Origin: an uncultured Clostridia bacterium
GTDB taxonomy: Bacteria; Bacillota; Clostridia; Oscillospirales; CAG-272
DNA length: 64,000 bases
Direction: 5' to 3'
Assembly (NCBI GenBank): GCA_944391805.1
Contig: CALXUY010000005.1
Span: 31,874 to 95,873 of the forward strand
The position numbers were made by a program, and so were the translations under genes. Position 1 is the first letter of the stretch, and each line of letters starts with the position of its first letter. The notes under the pieces are model-generated. The model was not told where the DNA came from, did not search any database, and saw nothing but the letters and a program-made list of their open reading frames with translations. Shown piece after piece: positions 55,550 to 64,000 of the stretch.

Positions 55550-55579
55550 GCGGCTTTTGGTGTGTACACCAAAAGCCGC
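55550..55579. terminator. Perfect 13-bp hairpin between convergent genes
   Basis: GCGGCTTTTGGTG (55550-55562), loop TGTA, CACCAAAAGCCGC (55567-55579). No strong T run on either side. It separates the sigma factor gene from the minus-strand lipoprotein gene. Confidence 0.6.
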
Positions 55580-55636
55580 ATGGAATGCTTTGACCAGCCT
55601 GTGACAGGAAAATCGGAATCGCTCATTTCTGTCCGC

Positions 55637-56503
55637 TCATTCCTCCGGCAGCTCCTCGTAGAGGCCGGCGTTGGCGGCGCGGTAGGTTCGGTAGAGCGCC
55701 TGCAGGTCGGCATCGGACAGAATGCCGCGCTCGTGTGCCTCGGTCAGGGTATAAAAGCTGCCCTGAAAATAGAGGTCCATCTCATGGGAGGAGCTGTAGA
55801 TAAACAGGCAGTCCCCCACCGTCCGGTACACGATATTTGCGGTGTAGTCCATGCCGGTGCCCTCCACAAGCACCGCATAAGCGCCATTGTACGCGCCGTA
55901 GGAACAAAGCGTATAAAAATCCGGCGGGATCGGGCAGCGGTAGGCTTCAAAAAAGGCCGTCTTGATCTCCCGTGCCACCCCGGGAGTGGGTGAAAGAGGG
56001 TCATCGGGGACTTTGTCCATGTCCTCCTGGCGGTAAAAGGCAATCAGCCCGATTTCGTTGTATTCCTTGCGGAACTGTGCGTCGGTTTTTCCGGGCTGCA
56101 GCGACCGCATGTAGCCGTAATGGATGTCTGCCAGCCGCTGCACATCCTGCTCGCGCAGAATGCCCTGCAGATATGCATCGGGCAGGAGCAGCAGCTCCTC
56201 TCCGTCCTGTACCCAGATGTTCCAGTAACGGTTGCCCGCAAAACGGAAATCTGCCACCTGAATGGCGTATGAGCGGTCGTCTCCGGTATCGGTCTGGCTG
56301 AAGTAGCAGCGCCGTCCGTTCTGCTCGCCGTAATCGATGCCCAGCGCACTTTGGGTGTATATCTCACTGGTCGGCGTGCCGTTTGCCAGCCGGTCTCCCG
56401 CGGCTCCTGAGCAGGCTGCAAGCAGGGCAGCAAGGGTCAGCAGCAGCGCAATGCCGGCTGCCGGCCATGCCCGCGTGTGACGTGTTTGCCTGTCTGTACG
56501 CAT
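55637..56503 (-). CDS. Lipoprotein of unknown function
   Basis: 288 residues; GGAGGG sits 9 bases before ATG 56503 (an upstream in-frame start at 56578 adds 25 residues and overlaps the promoter). Lipobox LAAC near residue 31. The mature chain is mixed helix and strand: SALGIDYGEQNGRRCYFSQT, YWNIWVQDGEELLLLPDAYL, GTGMDYTANIVYRTVGDCLF. No catalytic motif recognised. Single-gene unit with its own promoter. Confidence 0.75.
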   Translation of the reverse strand: MRTDRQTRHTRAWPAAGIALLLTLAALLAACSGAAGDRLANGTPTSEIYTQSALGIDYGEQNGRRCYFSQTDTGDDRSYAIQVADFRFAGNRYWNIWVQDGEELLLLPDAYLQGILREQDVQRLADIHYGYMRSLQPGKTDAQFRKEYNEIGLIAFYRQEDMDKVPDDPLSPTPGVAREIKTAFFEAYRCPIPPDFYTLCSYGAYNGAYAVLVEGTGMDYTANIVYRTVGDCLFIYSSSHEMDLYFQGSFYTLTEAHERGILSDADLQALYRTYRAANAGLYEELPEE

Positions 56504-56549
56504 ATTCCGTCCCTCCTGAAGTCCGGTGTCAAAAATTTTCTGTACTTTC

Positions 56550-56578
56550 ATTATAGCAGATTCCAAAGGGAATGTCAA
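56550..56578 (-). promoter_or_regulatory. Promoter of the minus-strand lipoprotein gene
   Basis: On the minus strand, TTGACA (56573-56578), 17 bases, TATAAT (56550-56555): a full consensus sigma-A promoter. Confidence 0.9.
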
Positions 56579-56781
56579 GCGAAATATGCTCGTGTCGTGC
56601 CGGAGCCGGTGTGATGATGAACTGCCTTCAGAGCAGGGGCAGAAAAGCCACGCTGCAGGCGGAGAGGGAAAGGGTTATGCAGCAATTTCTGTGTGATCCG
56701 CATTTTTCCTCACACTTGGCCGCGGCAGCCCTCATCTGCCATTTCGGGAAAACATTACATTGAAAAAACGCATCAAGAAAC

Positions 56782-56810
56782 TTGACACAAAGGTTTTGTT
56801 TTGCTATGAT
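56782..56810 (+). promoter_or_regulatory. Strong promoter with no coding gene downstream
   Basis: TTGACA (56782-56787), 17 bases, TATGAT (56805-56810), followed by ATAATATGAC. It points into a gene-free region that folds into hairpins. Confidence 0.82.
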
Positions 56811-56817
56811 ATAATAT

Positions 56818-57030
56818 GACAAGGAGCGGTGTGCATCATCTGGCCTCCGGCAACCATGGGTGACATGCTGCGGATGGCGGGAAGCCACGTACCCGAATCC
56901 ATATGCCGAGGGGCGGGAGCAGTCGTGCTTGCCGGCTTTCGGAGAAGATCGGTTATCTGAAAGCGGTTGCGATGGCCGGACGCGCCCACGGCTGGTGCTG
57001 TTGCCGCAGCCGACGGTTGGGGCACAAAAT
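56818..57030 (+). ncRNA. Candidate structured non-coding RNA
   Basis: No believable ORF lies between the promoter and the convergent SleB-like gene. The sequence folds: CCTCCGGCA (about 56844-56852) with TGCCGAGGGG (56904-56913), and inside it GGGT...ACCC and a GACATG/CACGT pairing, making one long hairpin at 56842-56914. A second hairpin is GCTTTC (56935-56940) with AGAT/ATCT inside and GAAAGC (56959-56964). Size (~200 bases), isolation and promoter strength suit a housekeeping RNA such as 6S, but I cannot match it to a family. The 3' end is not defined. Confidence 0.5.
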
Positions 57031-57060
57031 GCCCCTGCGCCGACATTGCCGGCGCAGGGG
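57026..57060 (-). terminator. Terminator of the SleB-like gene
   Basis: CCCCTGCGCC (57032-57041) and GGCGCAGGGG (57051-57060) pair; on the minus strand the stem is followed by GCATTTTG. It lies 20 bases after the stop and may also end the convergent non-coding transcript. Confidence 0.7.
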
Positions 57061-57079
57061 CTGGGGATGCCCATGCGGT

Positions 57080-57967
57080 TTATTCGTAGAAGGCGTGGTT
57101 GGCGATGGTAAACGCATAGGTTCGGTTTTCGGAGATCCAGTTGCTGGTGGCAATCCTCGGGTTCATGAAGAACAGAATCGAATCCGAGAGCGTGTAGCCC
57201 TCCAGGCAGACCTTCGCGGCGATGACGGCGCTCTCCGTAGGCGTATCATAGATGGTGCCGATGGCAACCGGTGTGAACTGCGTGCCGTATTCCCGATCGA
57301 AGATCACCTCATAAATGGTATCGGGATAGAGGTCGCTGGCCACGCGGTTGAGCACCACGTTGCCGACCGCTACCTGCCCGAGGAAGGGCTCGCCGCGGGA
57401 TTCTGCGGAGATAATGCGCGAAAGCCAGTAGACCGAATCCTCATCGTAATCGGCCGGCGTGATGGCCGAGGCCCCGGTGCTGCGCAGCTCTACGCGGTTG
57501 CGTGTAGCGTCCCATGTCAGGTCAAGCGCGAACGCCCGCGCCATCGGCCGGATGGGTACGTAGAGGTGCCCCTCCAGATTCAGAATTTGGCCGACGGTGT
57601 AGAGGAAATGGTCGTTTGCGTAGATGTAATAGCTGCCGGTCTGCGCGTAGAGGGTCAGCTCGTCGGTTTTGACCGTGGCCGTGTTGGTTGCACCGTTCCA
57701 GCTGATCTTGGGCGAATCGAACAGATTGCTGAAGTTCCGCAGAGGAACATAGGTGACGCCGTCCAGCCGGAAGATTTCTCCTTCCAATACCTCAATGCCG
57801 TCCAAAAGTACCGGCGTTTCCACCGCACCGCGGGGGAATTGAATTTCGTCGGCGGTCTCCGCCCCGGCGCCAAGCGCGCCGAAGGCCGCAAATGAGAGGC
57901 AGAGCGCCAACATCAGTCCAAGCAGCCGCCGCCTTCGCCGGGGGGCGGGCCTGAATGGGTGTTTCAT
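57080..57967 (-). CDS. Secreted cell wall hydrolase, SleB-like, with copper amine oxidase-N domain
   Basis: 295 residues; AGGAGGG 9 bases before ATG 57967. Signal peptide: basic HPFRPAPRRRRR, then LLGLMLALCLSFAAFG (cleavage near residue 36). Residues about 45-160 form a Cu-amine-oxidase N-terminal-like repeat domain (VLLDGIEVLEGEIFRLDGVT, YVPLRNF; later LEGHLYVPIRPMARAF), which binds cell wall. The C-terminal ~120 residues are the SleB hydrolase: LSRIISAESRGEPFLGQVAV with the catalytic Glu, NVVLNRV and YTLSDSILFFMNP. SleB-like enzymes cut cortex peptidoglycan in spore germination. The GH-like part is complete. Confidence 0.9.
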   Translation of the reverse strand: MKHPFRPAPRRRRRLLGLMLALCLSFAAFGALGAGAETADEIQFPRGAVETPVLLDGIEVLEGEIFRLDGVTYVPLRNFSNLFDSPKISWNGATNTATVKTDELTLYAQTGSYYIYANDHFLYTVGQILNLEGHLYVPIRPMARAFALDLTWDATRNRVELRSTGASAITPADYDEDSVYWLSRIISAESRGEPFLGQVAVGNVVLNRVASDLYPDTIYEVIFDREYGTQFTPVAIGTIYDTPTESAVIAAKVCLEGYTLSDSILFFMNPRIATSNWISENRTYAFTIANHAFYE

Positions 57968-58043
57968 GCTGCAACACCCTCCTTTCAGAAAAATTTGCAC
58001 CTCGGGTCGGGGGACTTTCCGCAGCCGCCGCCCGGGAACGCAA

Positions 58044-58371
58044 TTATTTTATCAGATTGCGGCCGGTTTTGCAAGCCCACAGATTCCGGCAGAGCAGGTA
58101 CAATCCGCCAGCTTTGGAACCGGCATACAGCCGGTGCAGATCCTGCAATTTACCAGACTGTTCCAGCCGTCGGCCGTCCTGCACGGCTGCCTGTACATCT
58201 GGCGCACAACCCAGATTTTGCAACGCGTTCCGGAAATTACCAAGCAAAGAAAATGCCGTCCGGTTCGACGGATTTCACTTTCTTTCGCCAAATCCGGCGG
58301 TGCAAAGCCATGTTTTTGTGCGTTATGAAAAAAATCCAAGCAAAATAAGGCAAAAATTTTTCAGAAAAGTA
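58044..58371. other. Gene-free interval upstream of the cold-shock gene
   Basis: Short overlapping frames on both strands lack ribosome sites and recognisable families. I see no repeat or RNA here. Confidence 0.5.
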
Positions 58372-58400
58372 TTGACTTCATGAACATTTCGTGCTATACT
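58372..58400 (+). promoter_or_regulatory. Promoter of the cold-shock gene
   Basis: TTGACT (58372-58377), 17 bases, TATACT (58395-58400). An approximately 100-base untranslated leader precedes the start, as is usual for cold-inducible csp mRNAs whose leader refolds on temperature drop. Confidence 0.85.
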
Positions 58401-58509
58401 TATTCCATGTATTCGAGATCGAACTTTGATCCTGCGTTTGAGCGTATTTGCGCAATCTCCGGGTTTTGCTTTATCTTCGGGTACAGATTTTAGAATGGAG
58501 GTACCCGAT

Positions 58510-58722
58510 ATGAATACCGGTACAGTCAAGTGGTTCAATGCCGAAAAGGGCTATGGCTTTATTTCCAATGACAATGGCGGAGACGATGTGTTCGTGCATT
58601 TTTCTGCCATTCAGGTGGATGGCTTCAAGACCCTGAACGAGGGGCAGAAGGTTTCGTTTGACACCGAGCCTGATCCCAAGAACAGTGCCAAGCTCAGAGC
58701 GGTAAACGTCATCCCCGCATAA
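58510..58722 (+). CDS. csp: CspA-family cold-shock protein
   Basis: A 70-residue OB-fold RNA chaperone with start after TGGAGGT. Both RNP motifs are intact: KGYGFISN and DVFVHFSAI. It opens with [13 protein letters not shown], like CspA/CspB proteins. Single gene with a long leader and a strong terminator. Confidence 0.97.
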   Translation: MNTGTVKWFNAEKGYGFISNDNGGDDVFVHFSAIQVDGFKTLNEGQKVSFDTEPDPKNSAKLRAVNVIPA

Positions 58723-58812
58723 GGCCGGCAACCTGCGGTGCGGCACAGCGCAAAAGGCAGCATACGCATCGCATCAGGCGGTAACCGCATCGCGGAAATT
58801 CCGCCGGCGGCA

Positions 58813-58852
58813 GAGAGAGGAAGCACTCACACCGAGTGCTTCCTCTCTTTTC
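58813..58852 (+). terminator. Terminator of the cold-shock gene
   Basis: AGAGAGGAAGCACTC pairs with GAGTGCTTCCTCTCT around ACACC, then TTTTC. Confidence 0.92.
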
Positions 58853-58915
58853 ACCCTATTATATGGCCAGACCCTGTCGTGCGAGCGGATCCGGCGGCAT
58901 GACGCCGCCCGCGCT

Positions 58916-59572
58916 TCAGACGTTCTGCAGCAGCATGCCAAGCTCCTGCGGAGTGTGCGCAATGCGGCGCGCACCGTGCGCCCGGAGAAAAGCCTCGTCG
59001 CGGTAGCCCCAGGCTACGCCGATGTGCAGCATTCCGGCGTTTGCGGCCGTGGCGATATCTACATCGCTGTCTCCGACCATTGCGCAGTCCTGCGGCTCCA
59101 CGCCAAGCCCGGCAGCCAGCCTGTGCGCCAAATACGGGTCTGGCTTTGCCGGCGCGCCGGGATAAACCCCCTGCGCGGCGTCATAGCTGCCGGGGCGCAG
59201 CACCTGGGCACTCAGCCGGCGCACCAGCTCATCCTGTTTGTTGGAGAGCACCCCGATGCGGAGGCTGCCGTGCAGAGCAGCGATCAGCTCCGGCATCCCG
59301 GCATATGCCTGCTTTGTCTGCAGGCAGACCTCGCCGTACAGGCGGGTGTAGTCGTTCAGCACCCGTGTCACCTGCTCCCCGTCGTTTCGCACGTCCTCCG
59401 GCATGGCCCGGCGGATCAGCTCCCGCGCGCCGTTGTTGATGAAGCGGAGGATGTCCGCGCGGCTGTGCTCCGGGTAGCCGTAAAGCCGCATGGTGCGGTT
59501 GACCCCCTCCCGGATGGCCGGAACCGTATCGGCAATGGTGCCGTCAAAATCAAATATCACTGCTTTGAGCAT
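58916..59572 (-). CDS. HAD-family phosphatase (phosphoglycolate phosphatase-like)
   Basis: 218 residues; AGAAGGAAG supports start 59572. HAD motif I VIFDFDGTIADT with the nucleophile Asp, a helical cap domain (about 20-80), motif II VLSNKQ, motif III lysine in AKPDPYL, and motif IV MVGDSDVDIATAANAG. Closest in layout to Gph/PpaX-type phosphatases, which hydrolyse phosphoglycolate or pyrophosphate; the exact substrate cannot be read from sequence. Confidence 0.88.
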   Translation of the reverse strand: MLKAVIFDFDGTIADTVPAIREGVNRTMRLYGYPEHSRADILRFINNGARELIRRAMPEDVRNDGEQVTRVLNDYTRLYGEVCLQTKQAYAGMPELIAALHGSLRIGVLSNKQDELVRRLSAQVLRPGSYDAAQGVYPGAPAKPDPYLAHRLAAGLGVEPQDCAMVGDSDVDIATAANAGMLHIGVAWGYRDEAFLRAHGARRIAHTPQELGMLLQNV

Positions 59573-59766
59573 ACGCTTGCTTCCTTCTGATCGGATATTC
59601 CGCTTGATGCGGAGCTTTGCCGGCCGCATTGCAGGGACGCACTGCCGGCGCTGTTTTCACTCTATCAGTATACCATCGCCCGGCCGAAAAGTCAACTGCC
59701 AACGCAAAATTGACGTTTTGCATAAATTTATATTTGAAAATTCGTGCAAAATCGTCATTCTCCGGC

Positions 59767-59795
59767 TTTTATTTTCTGGCCGTCATGTGATATAA
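59767..59795 (+). promoter_or_regulatory. Promoter of typA
   Basis: A weak -35 TTTATT (59767-59772), 17 bases, TATAAT (59790-59795). Confidence 0.55.
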
Positions 59796-59833
59796 TAATA
59801 TGTTGGATTTGTGAGAAAAAGAGGAATGAAACA

Positions 59834-61672
59834 GTGATCAGAGAAGATTTGAGAAATGTCGCCATCATCGCGCACGTCGACCACGGTAAAACCACGCTGG
59901 TGGACGGGCTGCTCCGGCAGGGGGGAGTGTTCCGTGAGAATCAGGAAACCGTGACCTGCGTGATGGATTCGGGCGATCTCGAGCGGGAGCGCGGCATCAC
60001 CATTCTGGCCAAGAACACCGCAGTGCATTACAGGGATGTGAAAATCAACATCATCGATACCCCCGGCCATGCGGATTTCGGCGGTGAGGTGGAGCGGATT
60101 CTCAAAATGGTCAACGGCGTGCTGCTGCTGGTGGACGCCGCCGAAGGCCCGATGCCCCAGACCCGCTTTGTGCTGCAGAAGGCGCTCGAGCTGAACCACC
60201 GTGTGATTGTATGCATCAACAAGATTGACAAGCCCGACGCGCGCCTCGGAGCGGTGGAGGACGAGATTCTCGAGCTGCTGATGGACCTCGGTGCGAACGA
60301 CGAGCAGCTCGACAGCCCGATGCTCTATTGCTCGGGCCGCGAGGGCACCGCCACGGAGGACCCGTCGGTTCCGGGCACCGATCTCAAACCCCTGTTTGAA
60401 AAAATTCTCGACTATATTCCGGCTCCCGAGGGCGACCCGGACGGACCTCTGCAGCTGCTGGTTTCCTCGATTGACTACAACGATTACGTCGGCCGCATCG
60501 GTATCGGGCGCATCGACCGCGGGTCGGTGCGGGTGGGGCAGGAGGTTGCCGTTTGCAACTACCACAACCCCGGAGAGGTCAAAAAAACCAAGGTCGTCTC
60601 GCTCTACCAGATCGACGGTCTGGCCCGCAAGCCGGTCGAGAGTGCAACGGTGGGGGACATTGTATGCTTTTCGGGCGCCGGTGACATCACAATCGGGGAC
60701 ACTCTGACCGCCGTGAGCAATCCCGAGCCGCTGGAGTTTGTGCGGGTCTCCGAGCCGACCATGGAGATGACCTTTATGGTCAATGACAGTCCTCTGGCCG
60801 GCAAGGAGGGCAAGTTTGTCACCTCGCGTCAGCTTCGGGACCGGCTCTACCGCGAGCTGCTGCGCGACGTTTCTCTGCGCGTGACCGACGGCGACACGAC
60901 CGACGAGTTCCGCGTGGCCGGACGCGGGGAGATGCACCTCTCGATTCTGCTGGAGACCATGCGCCGCGAGGGCTTTGAGCTGGCCTGCTCCAATCCCCGT
61001 GTGCTGTATAAAACCGTCAACGGCGAGAAATACGAGCCGATGGAGCGCGTGACGCTGGATGTTCCGATGGACATGGTCGGCGTGGTGGTCGAGAAGCTGG
61101 GGCAGCGCAAGGGCGACCTGCTCAGCATGGCGCCGGTCGGCTCCCGCACTCGCATCGAATATTCCATTCCCGCCCGCTGCCTGTTCGGCTACCGTTCGGA
61201 GTTTTTGACCGCCACGCACGGCGAGGGCGTGATGAACACGATTTTTGACGGCTACGCGCCCTATCGCGGCGAGATTCAGATGCGTTTTACCGGCTCGCTG
61301 ATCGCCTCCGAGGCCGGAGAAACCACGCGCTACGGTTTGTACAACACGCAGGATCGCGGTCAGCTCTTTGTCGGCCCGCAGACGCAGGTCTATGAGGGGA
61401 TGATTGTGGGCGAGAACCCGAAGTACGACGATATTGTCGTCAATCCCTGCAAGAAAAAGCAGCTCACGGCCATCCGCTCGTCGGGGGCTGACGAAAAGCT
61501 GCTGCTCACGCCCCCCCGCATTTTCACGCTCGAGGAGGCTATTGAGTATATTTCGGACGATGACCTGATCGAGGTCACGCCAAAATCCATCCGCCTGCGC
61601 AAGAAAATCCTGAATACCGAGCTGCGCATGAAGGACATGATGCGCCGCCGCAGAGAGCTGAAAGGTCAGTGA
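59834..61672 (+). CDS. typA: Ribosome-associated translational GTPase TypA/BipA
   Basis: 612 residues from GTG 59834, which sits 9 bases after AGAGG; the N-terminus VIREDLRNVAIIAHVDHGKT is exactly the family start. GTPase motifs: G1 AHVDHGKTT, G2 RERGITI, G3 DTPGHADF, G4 NKIDKPDA. Domains II, III and V follow, with the TypA C-terminal unit (GVMNTIFDGYAPYRGEI, NTQDRGQLFVGPQTQVYEGM). It helps ribosome assembly and growth under stress. Confidence 0.97.
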   Translation: MIREDLRNVAIIAHVDHGKTTLVDGLLRQGGVFRENQETVTCVMDSGDLERERGITILAKNTAVHYRDVKINIIDTPGHADFGGEVERILKMVNGVLLLVDAAEGPMPQTRFVLQKALELNHRVIVCINKIDKPDARLGAVEDEILELLMDLGANDEQLDSPMLYCSGREGTATEDPSVPGTDLKPLFEKILDYIPAPEGDPDGPLQLLVSSIDYNDYVGRIGIGRIDRGSVRVGQEVAVCNYHNPGEVKKTKVVSLYQIDGLARKPVESATVGDIVCFSGAGDITIGDTLTAVSNPEPLEFVRVSEPTMEMTFMVNDSPLAGKEGKFVTSRQLRDRLYRELLRDVSLRVTDGDTTDEFRVAGRGEMHLSILLETMRREGFELACSNPRVLYKTVNGEKYEPMERVTLDVPMDMVGVVVEKLGQRKGDLLSMAPVGSRTRIEYSIPARCLFGYRSEFLTATHGEGVMNTIFDGYAPYRGEIQMRFTGSLIASEAGETTRYGLYNTQDRGQLFVGPQTQVYEGMIVGENPKYDDIVVNPCKKKQLTAIRSSGADEKLLLTPPRIFTLEEAIEYISDDDLIEVTPKSIRLRKKILNTELRMKDMMRRRRELKGQ

Positions 61673-61683
61673 GCGGCATTTCC

Positions 61684-61713
61684 AAAGGGCTTCCCGCAAG
61701 GGAGGCCTTTTTG
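61684..61713 (+). terminator. Terminator of typA
   Basis: AAAGGGCTTCCC and GGGAGGCCTTT pair with loop GCAA, ending in TTTTTG. Confidence 0.88.
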
Positions 61714-61858
61714 ATGTTGAGGGAAGGTTTTTTGACCATTGCGGCGAACGGTACCAATCGGTGTTGGCGGTTTTGCCGGATGAACGCCGGGGATGCGGTG
61801 TGCCGAACGCGAAGGGGAAATTTTCGGGTACCGGAGGGATCAGGGGATGTTGCTGCAA

Positions 61859-62938
61859 TCAGGATTCCCCGGTTGAGGCAATCGGCTTCAGCCTTTTCAG
61901 AATGGCGAGCATCCGCTTATCCTGCCGGTACGGTGTGAAGGGAGGGCTTGTCAATCTCTTTGCCAACAGGCCGGTTTGGTTTGCCGTATCATTTTTGTAA
62001 TCGTTTTTGGAGGATTGCTCCACCCGATTGACCATGAACGCTGTAAACATCCCATCCGGGCGTGTGTCATACCGGATGGCATGCTCCGCTGCTGTTTGGA
62101 GACTGGCAAACAGCATGGTCTCGTTTCCGAGACTGAGATGATGCTTGGCCATGCAGACGTAAATTTCGGACATCCTGCAATGGTAGAAACCGAAATTTCC
62201 ATCCGGATACAGCAGGCAATAACAATCGATCACAAACTGATATGCCCGCAACGCCTCCGCAGGCGAATAGCGCCCCTTCCATAGCATGGTATTGACATTG
62301 AAACCGATCATCTCAACAAGCTGTTGAATATTCATCTGACAGGCGCGGACCGCTTCCTCGCCTTCCAGCAATGGCGGCAGGAGCTCATTTGTTGTCATTT
62401 CATAGCGCATCGCCATATTGGCGTATTTGACGGCTGTATTCATGTCCTTTTTTTCATTGCCGTAGGTAAAGCATAGGAGTTGAATGGCGCCGCTTTGGAG
62501 GGAGCGATCGGTTGATTCCTCCAGAATGCGTTCCCCGTATTCAATGATTTCATCGGCATGTGCGGTCGGGTTTTCCGCATACAAGGCAAACATGAGGTCA
62601 TAAAGCACCGTGAGACTGTTCGGAAATTCCTGTTTGGCTTTGCGCATCAGGGCAACGCGTTCCCGGCTTTTGCCGAGACGGAACAGCTCCGCATCTTTCT
62701 CCTGGTATGCCGTTATTTTTTGCTGTCTTGCTATTTCATCCACTCCGAGCAAGACGTCGACGCTCACATCGAAATACGCGGCGATAGAGGGCAGCAGTGT
62801 AATGTCCGGGTAACCCTCTCCGCGTTCCCATTTGGAAACTGCCTGCACGGTAATGCCCAAATATGTTGCCAGCTCATCTTGCGTGCTTCCCTTTTTTCTG
62901 CGCAGCTTTTTCAATTGTTCGTTCAATGTGATCTGCAT
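61859..62938 (-). CDS. XRE-family transcriptional regulator with TPR-like C-terminal domain
   Basis: 359 residues from ATG 62938, 7 bases after GGAGG (62941 is 4 bases away and less likely). Residues about 5-60 hold the helix-turn-helix: [40 protein letters not shown]. The rest is alpha-helical with repeat-like units ([38 protein letters not shown]), a common sensor domain in Clostridia. Its own promoter is upstream; target unknown. Confidence 0.9.
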   Translation of the reverse strand: MQITLNEQLKKLRRKKGSTQDELATYLGITVQAVSKWERGEGYPDITLLPSIAAYFDVSVDVLLGVDEIARQQKITAYQEKDAELFRLGKSRERVALMRKAKQEFPNSLTVLYDLMFALYAENPTAHADEIIEYGERILEESTDRSLQSGAIQLLCFTYGNEKKDMNTAVKYANMAMRYEMTTNELLPPLLEGEEAVRACQMNIQQLVEMIGFNVNTMLWKGRYSPAEALRAYQFVIDCYCLLYPDGNFGFYHCRMSEIYVCMAKHHLSLGNETMLFASLQTAAEHAIRYDTRPDGMFTAFMVNRVEQSSKNDYKNDTANQTGLLAKRLTSPPFTPYRQDKRMLAILKRLKPIASTGES

Positions 62939-62990
62939 CATGTATCCTCCCAATGAAACCAGAATTAGCGTGCTTGTTGACTATGATAAG

Positions 62991-63019
62991 ATAATATCAT
63001 AAAAGCACATGGATTGCAA
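62991..63019 (-). promoter_or_regulatory. Promoter of the XRE gene
   Basis: On the minus strand, TTGCAA (63014-63019), 17 bases, TATTAT (62991-62996). Confidence 0.7.
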
Positions 63020-63143
63020 TAACCGTTCTGTTGAATTGGCGTTGCGTTTTTGAACGCAGGGTTGATTTTGAAGCGGATGGAAAATCAAAAAAGAAAACAG
63101 TCCGGCTGCCAAGGGGGGAGGTTGTAGACAAAAAGCGACCTCA

Positions 63144-63172
63144 TTGACATTTATGGGTCTATATTGTATAAT
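63144..63172 (+). promoter_or_regulatory. Promoter of the IS1182-like transposase
   Basis: TTGACA (63144-63149), 17 bases, TATAAT (63167-63172): full consensus, still intact although the gene is dead. Confidence 0.85.
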
Positions 63173-63202
63173 ATGAATATCCCATAAAGGCAGGAGGCCC
63201 TC

Positions 63203-63790
63203 ATTTATCGGAAAAAGGACAAAAGCAAGCAAACCCAGATGCAGATGGTGTGCATAGAAGATTTGGTTCCGCGAGAGCATCTGCTGCGGGATAGAGTGGG
63301 GGAATCCCGGCATCGACCCCGTGGTGCTGTTCAAAATCGTGTTTGTCCAATATCTGCACGGCATCCGGAGTATGCGGCAGACAATCCGAGAAATAGAGGT
63401 GAATGTGGCATACCGCTGGTTTATCGGATATGATCTGACCGAGGATATCCCGCCTTTTTTGACGTTTGGGAAGAATTACAAGCGCCGGTTTGAGTGAACG
63501 GATCTGTTTGAGCGGATCTTCGGTCACATTCTGGAGGAAGCGATCAGGTGCGGCTTTGTGGACGCCAGCGCCATCTTCATTGACGGAATGCATATCCGAG
63601 CCAACGCCAACAAGAAAAAGTACGTAAAAGAGGTCGTGGCGGTTGAGGCAAAGTGATACCAAAGGGAGCTGGATGAAGAAATCAACCGGGACCGGGAGGA
63701 GCATGGCAAAAAGCCTCTGAAGGATCGGAAAGACGACGATAACGGGGAGAGCCGTGGAGACGGCGGAGCTGCCGGGGGCTTGGGAAGAGG
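63203..63790 (+). pseudogene. Decayed IS1182-family transposase
   Basis: An AGGAGG site precedes ATT at 63203, probably a lost ATG; the frame reads YRKKDKSKQTQMQMVCIEDL, then VPREHLLRD. About 25 expected codons are then missing and the frame changes: NPGIDPVVLFKIVFVQYLHG, IRSMRQTIREIEVNVAYRWF, GFVDASAIFIDGMHIRANAN. TGA codons interrupt at 63495-63497 and 63654-63656. The catalytic C-terminal half is missing, because the IS256-type element begins near 63790. Confidence 0.85.
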
Positions 63791-64000
63791 GTGTAAAATA
63801 TATTGTGTAAACGCAAGAAAAATGGTAAAATAAAAGAGTACAAACGTGCTGCACCCGGAGGAAGAAAAAATGGCAGAAAAAAGGAAGGAAAACAAGAGGA
63901 GCGAGCTGCTGCGGGAGCTGATCGGCATGTATCAGCCACAGTCAGTCGGAGACATCACAGACATGCTCAAGGACCTGTTCGCCGACACGATGGAGGACAT
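63790..64000 (+). mobile_element. IS256-family (Mutator-type) element, left end only
   Basis: Begins near GGGTGTAAAATATATTGTG (63786-63804), an A/T-rich end with GTGTAAA repeated as GTGTAAAC, and carries the start of an IS256-type transposase. It runs out of the window. It has landed in the IS1182-like gene and removed or displaced that gene's remaining part. Confidence 0.75.
63870..64000 (+). CDS. IS256-family transposase, 3' truncated by the window edge
   Basis: Starts MAEKRKENKRSELLRELIGM after CCGGAGGAAG; the next residues include QSVGDITDMLKDLFADTMED, the hallmark N-terminal LKDLF segment of IS256 Mutator transposases. Only about 43 residues are visible, so the DDE domain cannot be checked. 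Confidence 0.85.
   Translation, partial: MAEKRKENKRSELLRELIGMYQPQSVGDITDMLKDLFADTMED

Noticed and set aside
58044..58339. Small minus-strand ORFs before the cold-shock gene
   Set aside because: Several overlapping frames are open, none has a ribosome site or a family motif.
59783..61858. 691-codon minus-strand frame over typA
   Set aside because: Opposite a highly conserved GTPase gene; it has no recognisable domain.

Overview
The window looks like a high-GC (by eye well above 50%) Gram-positive chromosome, most likely an anaerobic, spore-forming Clostridia of gut type. The grounds are: a Trp T-box leader, lipobox lipoproteins and Lgt, a SpoIVFB-like protease, a SleB-like cortex hydrolase, an ECF-type sigma factor of a kind I associate with Clostridia, a YmfF/YmfH-like M16 pair, and abundant secreted glycan-handling proteins. 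No rRNA, tRNA, CRISPR array or replication origin was recognised. The first gene is cut by the left edge and the last by the right edge.

Layout. 1-12.6 kb is mainly housekeeping: the end of a two-repeat extracytoplasmic protein, a cysteine desulfurase, aspartate-semialdehyde dehydrogenase, an RlmL-like rRNA methyltransferase, a secreted lipoprotein, a SpoIVFB-like protease, an IS3-family insertion whose orfA carries an amber codon, a Trp T-box with a TrpB2-type tryptophan synthase, and a UgtP/MGDG-synthase-like glycosyltransferase broken by one extra base.

12.9-38.4 kb is an accessory region dominated by secreted and surface proteins. It holds a GH127-like hydrolase with its AraC regulator, a lipoprotein with two SGNH domains, a GH31 lipoprotein, a BspA-like leucine-rich-repeat protein, and two copies of a module made of a solute-binding lipoprotein, a LamG-repeat exported protein and a very short peptide gene. 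The second copy also contains a metallo-beta-lactamase lipoprotein. A VWA protein, a metallophosphoesterase and a second AraC regulator lie between the copies. There are no transporter permeases, although two solute-binding proteins are present. Three otherwise unrelated enzymes share the same ~100-residue N-terminal domain.

38.7-47 kb holds MoxR-DUF58-DUF4129, an AbrB-like regulator with an ABC-2 cassette (ATPase interrupted by TAG), a tyrosine recombinase and an Lsa-type ABC-F protein. 47-53.7 kb is a compact run of housekeeping genes: YmfF/YmfH-like M16 proteins, Lgt, FolD and GlyRS. 53.8-63 kb has an ECF-type sigma factor with a long C-terminal domain, a lipoprotein, a probable structured non-coding RNA, a SleB-like hydrolase, a cold-shock protein, a HAD phosphatase, TypA/BipA and an XRE regulator. 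The window ends in nested mobile DNA: a decayed IS1182-type transposase cut by an IS256-family element.

Taken together, the accessory region reads as a locus for sensing, binding and processing an external glycan at the cell surface. The most interesting parts are the duplicated binding-protein/LamG/short-peptide module and the shared N-terminal domain.
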